Assembly (NCBI RefSeq): GCF_001887355.1
Contig: NZ_MPIN01000005.1
Location: 366,681 to 430,680, forward strand
Direction of reading: 5' to 3'
Origin: Cystobacter ferrugineus
Lineage (GTDB): Bacteria > Myxococcota > Myxococcia > Myxococcales > Myxococcaceae
Length of the DNA: 64,000 bases
How positions within the stretch are numbered: position 1 is the first letter of the stretch; the number at the start of each line of letters is the position of its first letter. Both the position numbers and the translations under genes were made by a program. Under the pieces are notes generated by a model. That model was not told the origin of the DNA. It did not search any database and worked only from the letters and a program-made list of their open reading frames with translations. Of the stretch, positions 43,930 to 53,303 are shown one piece after another.

Positions 43930-44406
43930 ATGTGCCGATACGGGATATACGGCCCCTACAAGCAGCACTACGCCTGCTTCTCGTGCCGCAAGAGCTTCAA
44001 ATGGCCTCGGGACGCGCACCGGCCTCCCCCCTCGGGTACACCCGACGAGGTGACGTGCCCCCAGTGTGGCGGGCCCATGGCCTGCATGGGAAAGGACTTC
44101 CAGGCGCCGAAGCAGGACGACACGCGCCAGTGGCGCAAGGTGGAAGTGCTCTTCCAACACGGCTACGCGTACCACGCGTGCGGGTGCGATGGGCCCGGCT
44201 ACCGGCCACGGACCTTGAGCGAGGTGCCCGCGTTCCTCGCCCTTCGGCCGCCCCGCTCCGAGGGCGAGGCCCTGCTGCGGCGCACCCTGGCGCGTGAGGC
44301 GGCCCCCCAGCGGTGGAAGCGCGAGCGGAGCCTCTCGGAGAACCATCTCGAGGGACCCGACCACTGGCCGCGCCGCTCGGTGCTCCAGAAGGTACGTGCT
44401 CGGTAG
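43930..44406 (+). CDS. Small zinc-ribbon protein
   Basis: 158 residues from ATG 43930 with GGAAGGA upstream. Two CxxC pairs: CFSCRKSFKWP near residue 15 and CPQCGGPMACMGKDFQAPKQ near residue 47, enough for a zinc ribbon. Later HACGCDGPGYRPRTLSE adds two Cys. I recall similar small proteins (CPxCGxPMxxMGxDFxAP ... GPGYRP) in many bacteria with no assigned role. Ends in a basic tail. It may bind nucleic acid or a protein partner. Confidence 0.7.
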   Translation: MCRYGIYGPYKQHYACFSCRKSFKWPRDAHRPPPSGTPDEVTCPQCGGPMACMGKDFQAPKQDDTRQWRKVEVLFQHGYAYHACGCDGPGYRPRTLSEVPAFLALRPPRSEGEALLRRTLAREAAPQRWKRERSLSENHLEGPDHWPRRSVLQKVRAR

Positions 44407-44437
44407 GCCCGGTCGACGTCGACGACGAAGGGAGTCA

Positions 44438-45031
44438 ATGAGGATGGCGCGACACCGATGGCGAAAGCGCGGGATACATCCGGCACGCATGGCGGTTCTC
44501 GAACGAGCCCTCCGGGGCGGAGACCCCGAGCTGATTCCAGAGCAGGCCGCGAAAGCGCTCGCACGAACTCGCGAAGGACTACGACTGCTGGCCCGGGTGG
44601 CTTCCTCGCCGGGTGCGCCCGAACCGCGCCAGGCCGCGCTGTACGAGTTCTTGTTCACGAACCTCGCTTCATGGCACCTCGCGCTCCTGCGCCGCGTGCT
44701 CGCCAACCCGCGCGAGGCTCCCGACATCCGGGGCCAGGCCGCCGAGGCGCTGGGCTGTCATTACGCCAGATACAGGCACCGCTGGCAGCGCCGCTACCGA
44801 CGCCTCGTGGAGACACTGGAGCACGGCCTCGAGGATCCGGCGCCCGAGGTGCGCTTCTGGAGCATCTACGCGTTGACCTGCATGGAGGAGGCCCGAGTGC
44901 TGCCCAGGCTTCGGCTCATCGCGGCCACCGACACCGCCAGCTGCCCGGGCATGTGGACGCTGCGGCAGGAAGCGCTGTGGGCCATCGCCCAGTTCGAGGG
45001 TCGCGACATCGACGACCCCAGGACTTTGTGA
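44438..45031 (+). CDS. HEAT-like repeat protein
   Basis: 197 residues from ATG 44438, preceded by GGGAG at the correct distance. Helical repeats: ARTREGLRLLARVASSPGAP, NPREAPDIRGQAAEALGCHY, LEDPAPEVRFWSIYALTCME and MWTLRQEALWAIAQFEG, which fit HEAT/PBS-lyase repeats. No catalytic or membrane features. Likely a protein-interaction scaffold. It is third in a same-strand row of small uncharacterised genes and 13 bases from the convergent DUF2381 remnant. Confidence 0.7.
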   Translation: MRMARHRWRKRGIHPARMAVLERALRGGDPELIPEQAAKALARTREGLRLLARVASSPGAPEPRQAALYEFLFTNLASWHLALLRRVLANPREAPDIRGQAAEALGCHYARYRHRWQRRYRRLVETLEHGLEDPAPEVRFWSIYALTCMEEARVLPRLRLIAATDTASCPGMWTLRQEALWAIAQFEGRDIDDPRTL

Positions 45032-45044
45032 GCCGGGACGGGAG

Positions 45045-45487
45045 CTACTCCGTGGAGGGAAAGAGCACCTGTCTCAGGGTGACGAGGTGGGCCCGCCCCT
45101 CCTCCCAGAGTTCGAGTTCGCAGGGGCAGCGCAATCGCGCGGGAGCCCGCTGGGTACCCACCACGACCACGCCCTTTCCCCCCGGAGCAAGGGGCGACTG
45201 CTGCCACACCAGCAGTTCGACTCTCCTCCCAGCCGGCTTTCCCTGCCCTGAGCCCAGTCGGCCAATCGTCCTTCTGGCTCGACCTTCACGGCGCCCCAGG
45301 CGATGGGGGAGTCGAAAACCAGCGTGGTCGGCTGCTCCGGGCTGACGCACACCTCGTGTACGGCTCGGGTGGAGGCGTCCCCCAGGAGCACCCGTGAAGA
45401 CGCGGTGCAATCAGCAATCCGCTCCGGTTCAGCGGCTCGCACGCTCCCCGCGAACAAGACCAGACTCAGGAGGACACCGCGGGTCAT
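45045..45487 (-). pseudogene. DUF2381 gene with internal deletion and frameshift
   Basis: ATG 45487 overlaps the upstream kinase stop (ATGA). It begins with a signal peptide (MTRGVLLSLVLFAGSVRAAE) and continues HEVCVSPEQPTTLVFDSPIA as in the DUF2381/TIGR02268 family known from myxobacteria. Near 45240 the frame must shift: the second frame then gives GRRVELLVWQQSPLAPGGKG and LWEEGRAHLVTLRQVLFPST, matching the end of the family. Total coding capacity is about 145 residues where intact members have nearly 300, so the central coiled-coil part is lost. Intact members are often next to Ser/Thr kinases and are thought to be exported partners. Confidence 0.65.
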
Positions 45488-47355
45488 TCCTCTTCCCCGA
45501 AGCTCTTCGTCGGCACCACATAGAAACGATCCCAGAGCCGCCAATGGCCTGGGGTGCTGCCTGTCGCTGGGCAGAAACCCGCTCCCGGACGTTCACAAAC
45601 ATCGGCTGGCCCGGTGAGATAGGCTTGAACGCAGATCGGGTAGCGCCGCCCCTGGGGTGTCCGGGCCTCGCCGAAGCGGGCGTAGATCCGGTCCTCTTCA
45701 AACCTGTTCTGACCAAACTTCAATGTTCCGGTGAAGACCGTGCCTTGAGGCATCTCGTTCCAGGGATCGTCCAACACCACGGTGAAGGGGCCCTCCTTCA
45801 CCTCGGAACTTTCTCCAATCCACCCGTCCTTCCCGAGCTGAACGACCGTGACATTCATGCGGCGCAGTCCAAACAGCTCGTGGGTGTCCTTCCAACCAGC
45901 GGGGCACTCGATGACGGGGGGAGGCGAGGGGCGCACCTGCGGCGCCGTCGCGCTCGTGCAGCCTTCGAGCGCCGCACCGGCCAGGGCGCCCAGGGCGGCC
46001 GCCTTCCAGCAAGAACGCTCCACCTCGCGGCGGGGAGGGTTGGAATCACGGGACGGTGTCTGATTCACATCGGCGGAGTGGGACATGGGTGTCTGGGATG
46101 ACGCGGGGAGTTGTGCCCTGTCGGGCGCCGCGCCCGGTTGAGCTTGGAATGGCTCCCCCACCCACGCCATTTCATGGACAAACACGGCCTGTTCCGTCCC
46201 CCACCCCTGGGTGGACGTGACAGGTGGGTAGGACGCTCGAAGCCAGAGCGCCGCGGCGCAGAGCCCGAGCACGAGCCCCAGGAGCACCCCCCCCCACGCC
46301 CGGCGAGGTGTCTTCTTCCCGCCCGGCGTCCCCTGCTCCCACGCGCCCTGTCCCCGCCGACGCCTGGGCGCCCTCCCCGGAAACCCGCTCTCGTCTCCCT
46401 CCAGGTCCGAGCCGCCCTCCCCCTCTCTCCGTGGCGGCTCGGGATCGATCAACGGCTGGTCCCAGCCCCCCTCCCCCTCGGACCCCGCGAGCAGGTCCTC
46501 CAGCTCCACGAGGAGCGCCTCGTGGGTTTGGAACCGCGCCCGGGGCTCCTTCTCCAACATGCGCAGACACAGCCGGCTGACCGGCTCGGGAACCCGGGGG
46601 TTGAGCACGTGGGGCGCGAGGGGCGTCTCCAGGCGGATGCGGTCATTCAACCCCGGCGTGTTCCGGGAGCCGAAGGGCAGCGTGTCCGTGAGCAGCCAGT
46701 ACAGCAGCACTCCCGCCGCCCACAGCTCGTCGGACAGCCCATACGTGTACGTCAGCGCCCCGGTCTCGCCCCGGGCGAAGCGCACGGCCTCCGGGCTGCG
46801 GTACTCCGGCGTCCCCGGCGGCAGCAGGCCCGGCACCGTCCGCGTCGGCTCTCCCCGCACGGCGCTGAAGCCGAAGTCGATCAACACCGGCTCGCCATCC
46901 TGCTCCCGGATGAGGATGTTGGACGCCTTGATGTCCCGGTGCAGCACCCCGAGCTCGAAGATGTCCTCGAGCGCCATCACCACCTTGAGGAAGACGGTCA
47001 GCACGGCGCGGACCGGGGGATTGACGCGTGAGGCCCAGTCCTCCAGCGACAGGCCGGGGACGAACTCCATGACGATGCACGGGTAGCCCACCTCCGCGTC
47101 GGGCCACCGGTCGAACGACTTGAAGCGCACCACGTTGTCCAGGGACAGCCGCAGCATGGCCGCGAGCTCGCGCCGGGACCAGCCGCCCTCTTCCAGGGTG
47201 TCGAGCACCTTGATGGCGTAGAAGCGCCCGCCCCGCTCCGCCTTGTAGACGTGGCCCGAGCCTCCCCGGCCCAGCTTCTCGAGAATGCGATAGGCGCCCA
47301 CCATGGCGCCGGGTTGGGGCAGACAGATGACCAGGACGGAGACCTCCGAAGTCAC
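45484..47355 (-). CDS. Transmembrane Ser/Thr protein kinase
   Basis: 623 residues; GTG 47355 or ATG 47304 may be the start, neither with a strong ribosome-binding site. Kinase domain near the N-terminus: LGRGGSGHVYKA, YAIKVL, LHRDIKASN, LIDFGFSAV and GTPEYRSPEA, all catalytic residues present. A charged linker and one transmembrane helix (GVLLGLVLGLCAAALWL, about 365) lead to an external domain with VIECPAGWKDTHELFGLRRM and VYARFG-type beta text (RIYARFGEARTPQGRRYPIC), a tail I know from this kinase group. Signal across the membrane is implied. It is coupled to the broken DUF2381 gene. Confidence 0.88.
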   Translation of the reverse strand: MTSEVSVLVICLPQPGAMVGAYRILEKLGRGGSGHVYKAERGGRFYAIKVLDTLEEGGWSRRELAAMLRLSLDNVVRFKSFDRWPDAEVGYPCIVMEFVPGLSLEDWASRVNPPVRAVLTVFLKVVMALEDIFELGVLHRDIKASNILIREQDGEPVLIDFGFSAVRGEPTRTVPGLLPPGTPEYRSPEAVRFARGETGALTYTYGLSDELWAAGVLLYWLLTDTLPFGSRNTPGLNDRIRLETPLAPHVLNPRVPEPVSRLCLRMLEKEPRARFQTHEALLVELEDLLAGSEGEGGWDQPLIDPEPPRREGEGGSDLEGDESGFPGRAPRRRRGQGAWEQGTPGGKKTPRRAWGGVLLGLVLGLCAAALWLRASYPPVTSTQGWGTEQAVFVHEMAWVGEPFQAQPGAAPDRAQLPASSQTPMSHSADVNQTPSRDSNPPRREVERSCWKAAALGALAGAALEGCTSATAPQVRPSPPPVIECPAGWKDTHELFGLRRMNVTVVQLGKDGWIGESSEVKEGPFTVVLDDPWNEMPQGTVFTGTLKFGQNRFEEDRIYARFGEARTPQGRRYPICVQAYLTGPADVCERPGAGFCPATGSTPGHWRLWDRFYVVPTKSFGEEE

Positions 47356-47427
47356 CGACTCTAGCAGAACCCAACCGCCCCAGTGGGACCGGCGGAGACG
47401 ACGGCTCCTGTCCTCTCCCCGTCTCCG

Positions 47428-48873
47428 CTAGGAGACGCGTGCCGAGCGCCGCAGCCACACGCAGCCGAGCGCCAGCAGGGCGGGATACCACAGCGCGCGC
47501 TTGGGCATGTCCGTCGTGGGGACCATGCGGTAGGCGTGCAGCAGGGCCGGTGGATGGGTCCAGGCCTCGGCCCGGAGACAACGCCAGTACTGCGCGGCGG
47601 TTTCAGGCAACGCGGGCCCGGGGCACAGGCCCTTGTCGACGAACAGCGCGTTGAGCAGCTCGTTGGAGCGGTAGATGCTCACCAGATGGGGCATGGCGGC
47701 CACCATCAGGGCGAGCGCCAGCACCGCCGCCCTCACCGGCGTGGCCACGAGGGGGCGGATCAGCGACTCGGCCGTCCCGGCATACGCGTACAGCAGCACG
47801 AGCAGGGCCGCGGGCAGCCAGGGAATCACCAGGCGCGAGCCCCACGCCCACCAGCCGAAGGGGGCCCACCAGCGGGACAGCAGCACGCACAGCATGCCCA
47901 CCAGCGCGGCCACACCCAGCAAGGGGAACACCGAGACCTCGCCGCGCCGCACCTGCCTCGTCACCGCGATCGCCAGCGTGGCCAGCAGCACCACCAGGAA
48001 GGGCCAGAAGAAGAGGAGCCCCGCGTTGGGTGCCACCCACAACGCGACCAGTTGCTCCAGTTGGACCGGCAGGGAGGGACCCCACCCCGCTTCCTCCAGG
48101 TAGCGCGCGTTGTAGGGGGTGCCAAAGCGGAAGAGGTTGAACGCGGCGAACAGCGCCCCGCTGAGGGCCACGGCGGCGACGCTGCCCACCAGACGTCCGC
48201 GCTCGGCGCGCAGCAGCTCGCGCCACGGCTGGCCCGGCACATGGTGCACCACCACACACGTGGCCCCCAACAGGGCGATGAAGGGGAACGCCGTCTCCTT
48301 GGTGAGCCCGATGACGAACGCCAGCGCGGCCACGAGCCACGGACTCCGGCGGCTCACCCAGGCCGCGGCGAAGGCCGCCGCCGCGAAGGTGGCTCCCATC
48401 TCCCCGAAGGAGCGCGTGGCGTAGTGGAAGAGCAGCCCGCTGGCCAGGACGAGCACCGCCGCCACCGCCACCGGCCGCGAGCGTGCGCTCAAGGTCCGCC
48501 ACGTCACGGCGAGCAGCGCGAAGAAGGAGACGAGGCTCAGGTAGCAGAGCACCTGCCCCGCCGCCTCCGTCGAGCCCCCGGCCAGACGCGTCAGGAGCGC
48601 GGGCACGTATTGCAACAGGGGCCACTTGCCGGCCTCGGTGCAGCCCGACCAGCGCCCCGCGGACAGGCACTCACGCACCCCGTCGGCACACCGGAGCAGA
48701 TCCTCCGTGTCTCCGTCGAGGAAGAGCTGCCTCGCCATGATCCGGGCCAGGGACGCCACGCCGACGAGCCCCAGCACCCATCCGACCCAGGCCCCCGGCG
48801 TCAGGAGGAAGGCACGGGCAGCGGAGCGTGACCGGGAAGGAGGCGTCGGGTGGGGATTCGTCGGAGGAGACAT
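47428..48873 (-). CDS. Multi-pass membrane protein, GT-C glycosyltransferase-like
   Basis: 481 residues from ATG 48873. About 11-12 hydrophobic helices. The first luminal loop has LFLDGDTEDLLRCADGVREC, acidic residues placed as in GT-C enzymes that use polyprenyl-phosphate sugars, and the middle carries RSFGEMGATFAAAAFAAAWV and GLTKETAFPFIALLG. The family name cannot be fixed by eye; PMT/ArnT-like glycosyltransferase or an uncharacterised relative are the options. Transcribed toward the kinase gene; 54 bases from the DUF819 gene end. Confidence 0.6.
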   Translation of the reverse strand: MSPPTNPHPTPPSRSRSAARAFLLTPGAWVGWVLGLVGVASLARIMARQLFLDGDTEDLLRCADGVRECLSAGRWSGCTEAGKWPLLQYVPALLTRLAGGSTEAAGQVLCYLSLVSFFALLAVTWRTLSARSRPVAVAAVLVLASGLLFHYATRSFGEMGATFAAAAFAAAWVSRRSPWLVAALAFVIGLTKETAFPFIALLGATCVVVHHVPGQPWRELLRAERGRLVGSVAAVALSGALFAAFNLFRFGTPYNARYLEEAGWGPSLPVQLEQLVALWVAPNAGLLFFWPFLVVLLATLAIAVTRQVRRGEVSVFPLLGVAALVGMLCVLLSRWWAPFGWWAWGSRLVIPWLPAALLVLLYAYAGTAESLIRPLVATPVRAAVLALALMVAAMPHLVSIYRSNELLNALFVDKGLCPGPALPETAAQYWRCLRAEAWTHPPALLHAYRMVPTTDMPKRALWYPALLALGCVWLRRSARVS

Positions 48874-48927
48874 GGGACTCGCTGCCCATGCTCATACCGC
48901 CTCGCGAGAGCGGATTGAAGCGATGCC

Positions 48928-50049
48928 TCAGGGCCGCAGCAGCCAGGCCACGCCCAGGCCCAGGTAGGTCCCCACCGCGTAGCCCATGAGTCCCGTGGTG
49001 AGCCCGGACACCACGAGCTCGCGGTTGCGCAGCGCGCGCGCCACCGGACCGATGAAGGGCGGCCCGAAGATGGTGGCCGTGGAGGTGATGAGCGCGGTGT
49101 CCGCGTCGATGCGGAAGAGCGCGGCGAGCGCGAAGTGCAGCCCCACGGACACCCCCACCACCGCCGCGCAGAAGGCGAAGACGAACAGGCTCGCCTCCCC
49201 CAGGCGGCTCGCGTCCGCGAGCGTGCCCACCGCCACGCAGAACACGAGCAGCGCGTAGTCCCCCAGCGCATAGCTGGGCAGGTGGCGCACCGCCGGGTGG
49301 AAGGACGCGGCCAGGCTCGCGGACGTCAACACCAGCAACACCACCGGCGGCTCCAACCCCCCCAGCACCACCTGGGACGCCCCCACCGACAGGCCCACGA
49401 GCACCGCCGCCAGCAGCAGGGCCAGCACCATGCCTCCCACCTGTCGCCTCGGGAAGAGCGCCGTCCTCACCTGCTCCGGCGCATCGTCCCAGCCCGTGGC
49501 CGTGGGAAAAGGCGGCAGGAACTTCAGGGCGATCCGCTGCGCCACCGTCACCAGGAAGAGCAGGTACACGGCCCCCACGACGATGTCCGCGGTGTTCAAG
49601 AGGATGAGCGTCTCCTCGCGCACCCGGAGCGCCAGCCCGATGGCGTTCATGTTGGCGGTGCCCCCCGTGTAGACGCCCACGAGCATGCCGGACATCTTCC
49701 ACCACTCGTCCGAGCGCTCGCGGACCATGAGGCCCACGAGCGCCGAGCCCGCCATGGCCGACCCGCACGCCAGGACGAACGACAGCAACGTGGAGCGCGC
49801 CAGCCGCCACCACCGGCGCACGTCCGTGGAGAACAGGAGCAGGGGAATGGCGAGCGGCACGGCGGCCTCGCTCACCGACAGGCTCAGCCGCTCCGACAGC
49901 ACCACGCCCGGCACGTTGCCCAGCAGGATGCCAAAGGCGTAGCAGACGACCACCGGCCCCAGCCACGCCACCTGTTTGACGTGGCGCGCGGCGAGCAGGG
50001 CCAGGGCCGGAAAGCCCACCAGGGCCAGGACTTGGAGCGGTCCGCTCAT
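48928..50049 (-). CDS. DUF819 family membrane protein (YjcL-like)
   Basis: 373 residues from ATG 50049, which overlaps the upstream decarboxylase stop by 4 bases (ATGA). Around 10-11 helices with family motifs VGVYTGGTANMNAIGLAL, STATIFGPPFIGPVARALRN and GLMGYAVGTYLGLGVAWLL. A longer open frame upstream of the start is a shadow of the decarboxylase gene. Members are presumed transporters with no proven substrate. Tight coupling to a PLP amine/lipid enzyme suggests that it moves a substrate or product of that enzyme. Confidence 0.82.
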   Translation of the reverse strand: MSGPLQVLALVGFPALALLAARHVKQVAWLGPVVVCYAFGILLGNVPGVVLSERLSLSVSEAAVPLAIPLLLFSTDVRRWWRLARSTLLSFVLACGSAMAGSALVGLMVRERSDEWWKMSGMLVGVYTGGTANMNAIGLALRVREETLILLNTADIVVGAVYLLFLVTVAQRIALKFLPPFPTATGWDDAPEQVRTALFPRRQVGGMVLALLLAAVLVGLSVGASQVVLGGLEPPVVLLVLTSASLAASFHPAVRHLPSYALGDYALLVFCVAVGTLADASRLGEASLFVFAFCAAVVGVSVGLHFALAALFRIDADTALITSTATIFGPPFIGPVARALRNRELVVSGLTTGLMGYAVGTYLGLGVAWLLRP

Positions 50050-51368
50050 TCCGCCGAGTACAGCCCGTCCATGAACTGCAGGAGGAAGCCCTCGGCCTGG
50101 GCGCGGTCCGGAATGGAGCCCAGCATGCCGTACATGGCGGCGCTGCCGTCCGGGGCGGGCGCTCCCGAGGCGAGCAGCGCCGCACATGCGCGCAGATCCG
50201 CGAGGAAGGACTGCACCACCGCGGCATGGGCGGGCGTCACCATCAGGTGCAGCGCGGGCGGCGACATCTGCCGGTCCAGCTTCCAGCCACGCGCCTCCAT
50301 GGCATCCCCCAAGGCGTAGACATCCAGCGTGTCCGAGGAGAACGCGAAGATGCTCAGCGAGGGCTCGCCCAGCAGCTTCAATCCGGGCACCGCGGCGATG
50401 CCCTCGCGCAGCGCCCGGGCGGTGTCGAGCACCTGGCGCGACAGCCGCAGGTAGCCCTCCTCCCCGAGGTACTTGAGCACGGCCCACGCCGCGGCGATGG
50501 CCCCTCCGGGGCGCGTGCCCGCCATGGAGGGCGAGGCGTAGAGACCGCCGCTCCACCCGGCGAAGGTGAAGAACTGGTACCGGCGCAGCTCGGGCGTGCG
50601 GTAGAGGACGACGGACGCGCCCTTGGCCGCGTAGCCGTACTTGTGCAGGTCCGCCGAGATGCTGGTCACCCCGGGCACCGCGAAGTCGAAGTCGGGGATG
50701 GCGTGGCCGAGCCGCCGGGCGAAGGGCAGCAGGAAGCCGCCGAGGCACGCATCCACGTGCAAGAGCACGCCCCGCTCCTGGGCCAGGGCGGCCAGCTCGG
50801 AGATGGGATCCACCACCCCATGCGGATAGGAGGGCGCCGAGCCGACGACGAGCACCGTGCGCGGACCGATGGCGGCGCGCATGGCGTCCACGTCGGCGCG
50901 CAGATCCGCTCCGACGGGGATGTTCAACGCCTTGACCCCGAAGTAGTGCGCGGCCTTCTGGAAGGCGGGGTGCACCGAGGCGGGCAACACCATCTCCGGC
51001 TCGGTGATGCCGCGCTCGGCCCGGGCGAAGTCACGCGCCGTCTTGATGGCCATCAGGATGGACTCGGTGCCACCAGACGTCATGGTGCCGGCGGCCGTGT
51101 CTCCGTGGAAGAGCTCCGCCGCGATCGTCAGCACCTCGGCCTCGAAGCGCCTCAGGCTGGGAAAGGCCAGCGGGCTCAGGCCATTCTCGGACATGAACTC
51201 GGTGTAGGCCTCGGCGGCCACCCGGCGGAGCTCCTCGCCCGCGTTGTAGACGAGGCTCCACGTGCGGCCCTCCTGCCAGCGGGCATCATCGGTGCGCATC
51301 TCGCGCATCCGCGCGAGCACGTCCTGGTGACTCATTCCCTGGGAAGCCAGATGGGAACTCTTCGGCAT
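50046..51368 (-). CDS. PLP-dependent decarboxylase/lyase, sphingosine-1-phosphate-lyase-like
   Basis: 440 residues from ATG 51368 with GGAG eight bases before; the open frame beyond is non-coding. Group II decarboxylase fold: TMTSGGTESILMAIKTARDF (phosphate binding), HVDACLGGFLLPFARR and the Schiff-base Lys in SISADLHKYGYAAKGASVVL. GWSGGLYASPSMAGTRPG is typical of S1P lyase and related enzymes. S1P lyase splits phosphorylated sphingoid bases; aspartate/glutamate/tyrosine decarboxylases are alternatives. Some myxobacteria make sphingolipids, which supports the lyase reading without proving it. Operon with DUF819. Confidence 0.82.
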   Translation of the reverse strand: MPKSSHLASQGMSHQDVLARMREMRTDDARWQEGRTWSLVYNAGEELRRVAAEAYTEFMSENGLSPLAFPSLRRFEAEVLTIAAELFHGDTAAGTMTSGGTESILMAIKTARDFARAERGITEPEMVLPASVHPAFQKAAHYFGVKALNIPVGADLRADVDAMRAAIGPRTVLVVGSAPSYPHGVVDPISELAALAQERGVLLHVDACLGGFLLPFARRLGHAIPDFDFAVPGVTSISADLHKYGYAAKGASVVLYRTPELRRYQFFTFAGWSGGLYASPSMAGTRPGGAIAAAWAVLKYLGEEGYLRLSRQVLDTARALREGIAAVPGLKLLGEPSLSIFAFSSDTLDVYALGDAMEARGWKLDRQMSPPALHLMVTPAHAAVVQSFLADLRACAALLASGAPAPDGSAAMYGMLGSIPDRAQAEGFLLQFMDGLYSAE

Positions 51369-51387
51369 CACTGCTCCGGAAGTGGGA

Positions 51388-51402
51388 GGTGTTGAAAACA
51401 CC
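51388..51402. promoter_or_regulatory. Palindrome just upstream of the lyase start
   Basis: GGTGTTGAAAACACC is a perfect 6-3-6 inverted repeat at 51388-51402, 20 bases before the lyase ATG on the minus strand and within the 279-base gap to the divergent paoA-like gene. TATAGT on the minus strand directly upstream (51408-51403) could be a -10 box, so the palindrome would cover the transcription start. Candidate operator or leader hairpin. Confidence 0.4.
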
Positions 51403-51647
51403 ACTATAGGTGAAATTCCGGAGCCGCCGCGCGGGGGGTCCTGCCTCTTTCGGTGGCGAGAGGCCTTGACGCGAGGTGGCGAAGCAATGCGGCGCCTCCG
51501 CGTCCCTCCTCCTCCGATTGTTCGTGAATCCTGAAAGGTGAAGACAGTCCCCCTCGTCTTCTCCGGGCCACCGCGTCCCTTTATGCATGTGTGGCCCGGG
51601 TGATGCGACCGGGCCCACACGGCGATGACCCGCTCCCGGGGACGCAC

Positions 51648-52295
51648 ATGAAGACACCTGAGACACCCGACATACCGGACGCCGGCGCCGAGCCAAAGGC
51701 AGACCTCCCTCTCTCCCGACGCGAGTTCACCGTGGGCTCCATCGCCGTGGCGGTCACGACCGGTGGCATGTCGGTGCTCGGCGCGGCCTGCACGGCTCCC
51801 GACAAACCGGTGGACAACCCGAGGACGACCACCCGGCTCCTCGTCAATGGCACGACGACCGAGCTCGAACTGGATCCGCGCTCGTCCCTGCTGGATGTCC
51901 TCCGCGAGCAGCTCCAACTGACCGGCACCAAGAAGGGCTGCGACCACGGCCAGTGCGGCTCCTGCACCATCCACCTCGGGGGCCGCCGTGTCGCGTCCTG
52001 CCTCACCGTCGCCGTCCAGGCGGATGAGCAGGAGATCACGACGATCGAGGGGCTGTCACCAAAAGACGGACCGCTGCACCCCATGCAGCAGGCCTTCATC
52101 GATCACGATGCCCTGCAGTGCGGCTATTGCACGCCCGGTCAGCTCATGGCGGCGGTGGCCTGTGTGCGCGAGGGCCACGCCACCTCCCCGGAGCAGATCC
52201 GCGAGTACATGAGCGGCAACCTGTGCCGCTGCGGTGCGTACGCGGGAATCCTCGCCGCCATCCAGCAAGCGGCCCCGAAGATGGGAGGGAGCTGA
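51648..52295 (+). CDS. paoA: Periplasmic aldehyde oxidoreductase, 2Fe-2S subunit
   Basis: 215 residues from ATG 51648. Tat signal with SRREFTVGS near residue 25 and a hydrophobic stretch, so the folded complex is exported. Ferredoxin-type [2Fe-2S] motif CDHGQCGSCTIHLGGRRVAS plus Cys, and the second cluster motif CGYCTPGQLMAAV with GNLCRCGAY, as in the small subunit of xanthine oxidase family enzymes. Closest known arrangement is E. coli PaoABC (YagTSR). Passes electrons from the molybdenum centre. First gene of the operon, 3 bases before the FAD subunit. Confidence 0.9.
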   Translation: MKTPETPDIPDAGAEPKADLPLSRREFTVGSIAVAVTTGGMSVLGAACTAPDKPVDNPRTTTRLLVNGTTTELELDPRSSLLDVLREQLQLTGTKKGCDHGQCGSCTIHLGGRRVASCLTVAVQADEQEITTIEGLSPKDGPLHPMQQAFIDHDALQCGYCTPGQLMAAVACVREGHATSPEQIREYMSGNLCRCGAYAGILAAIQQAAPKMGGS

Positions 52296-52298
52296 GCC

Positions 52299-53299
<1,001 letters not shown>

Positions 53300-53303
<4 letters not shown>

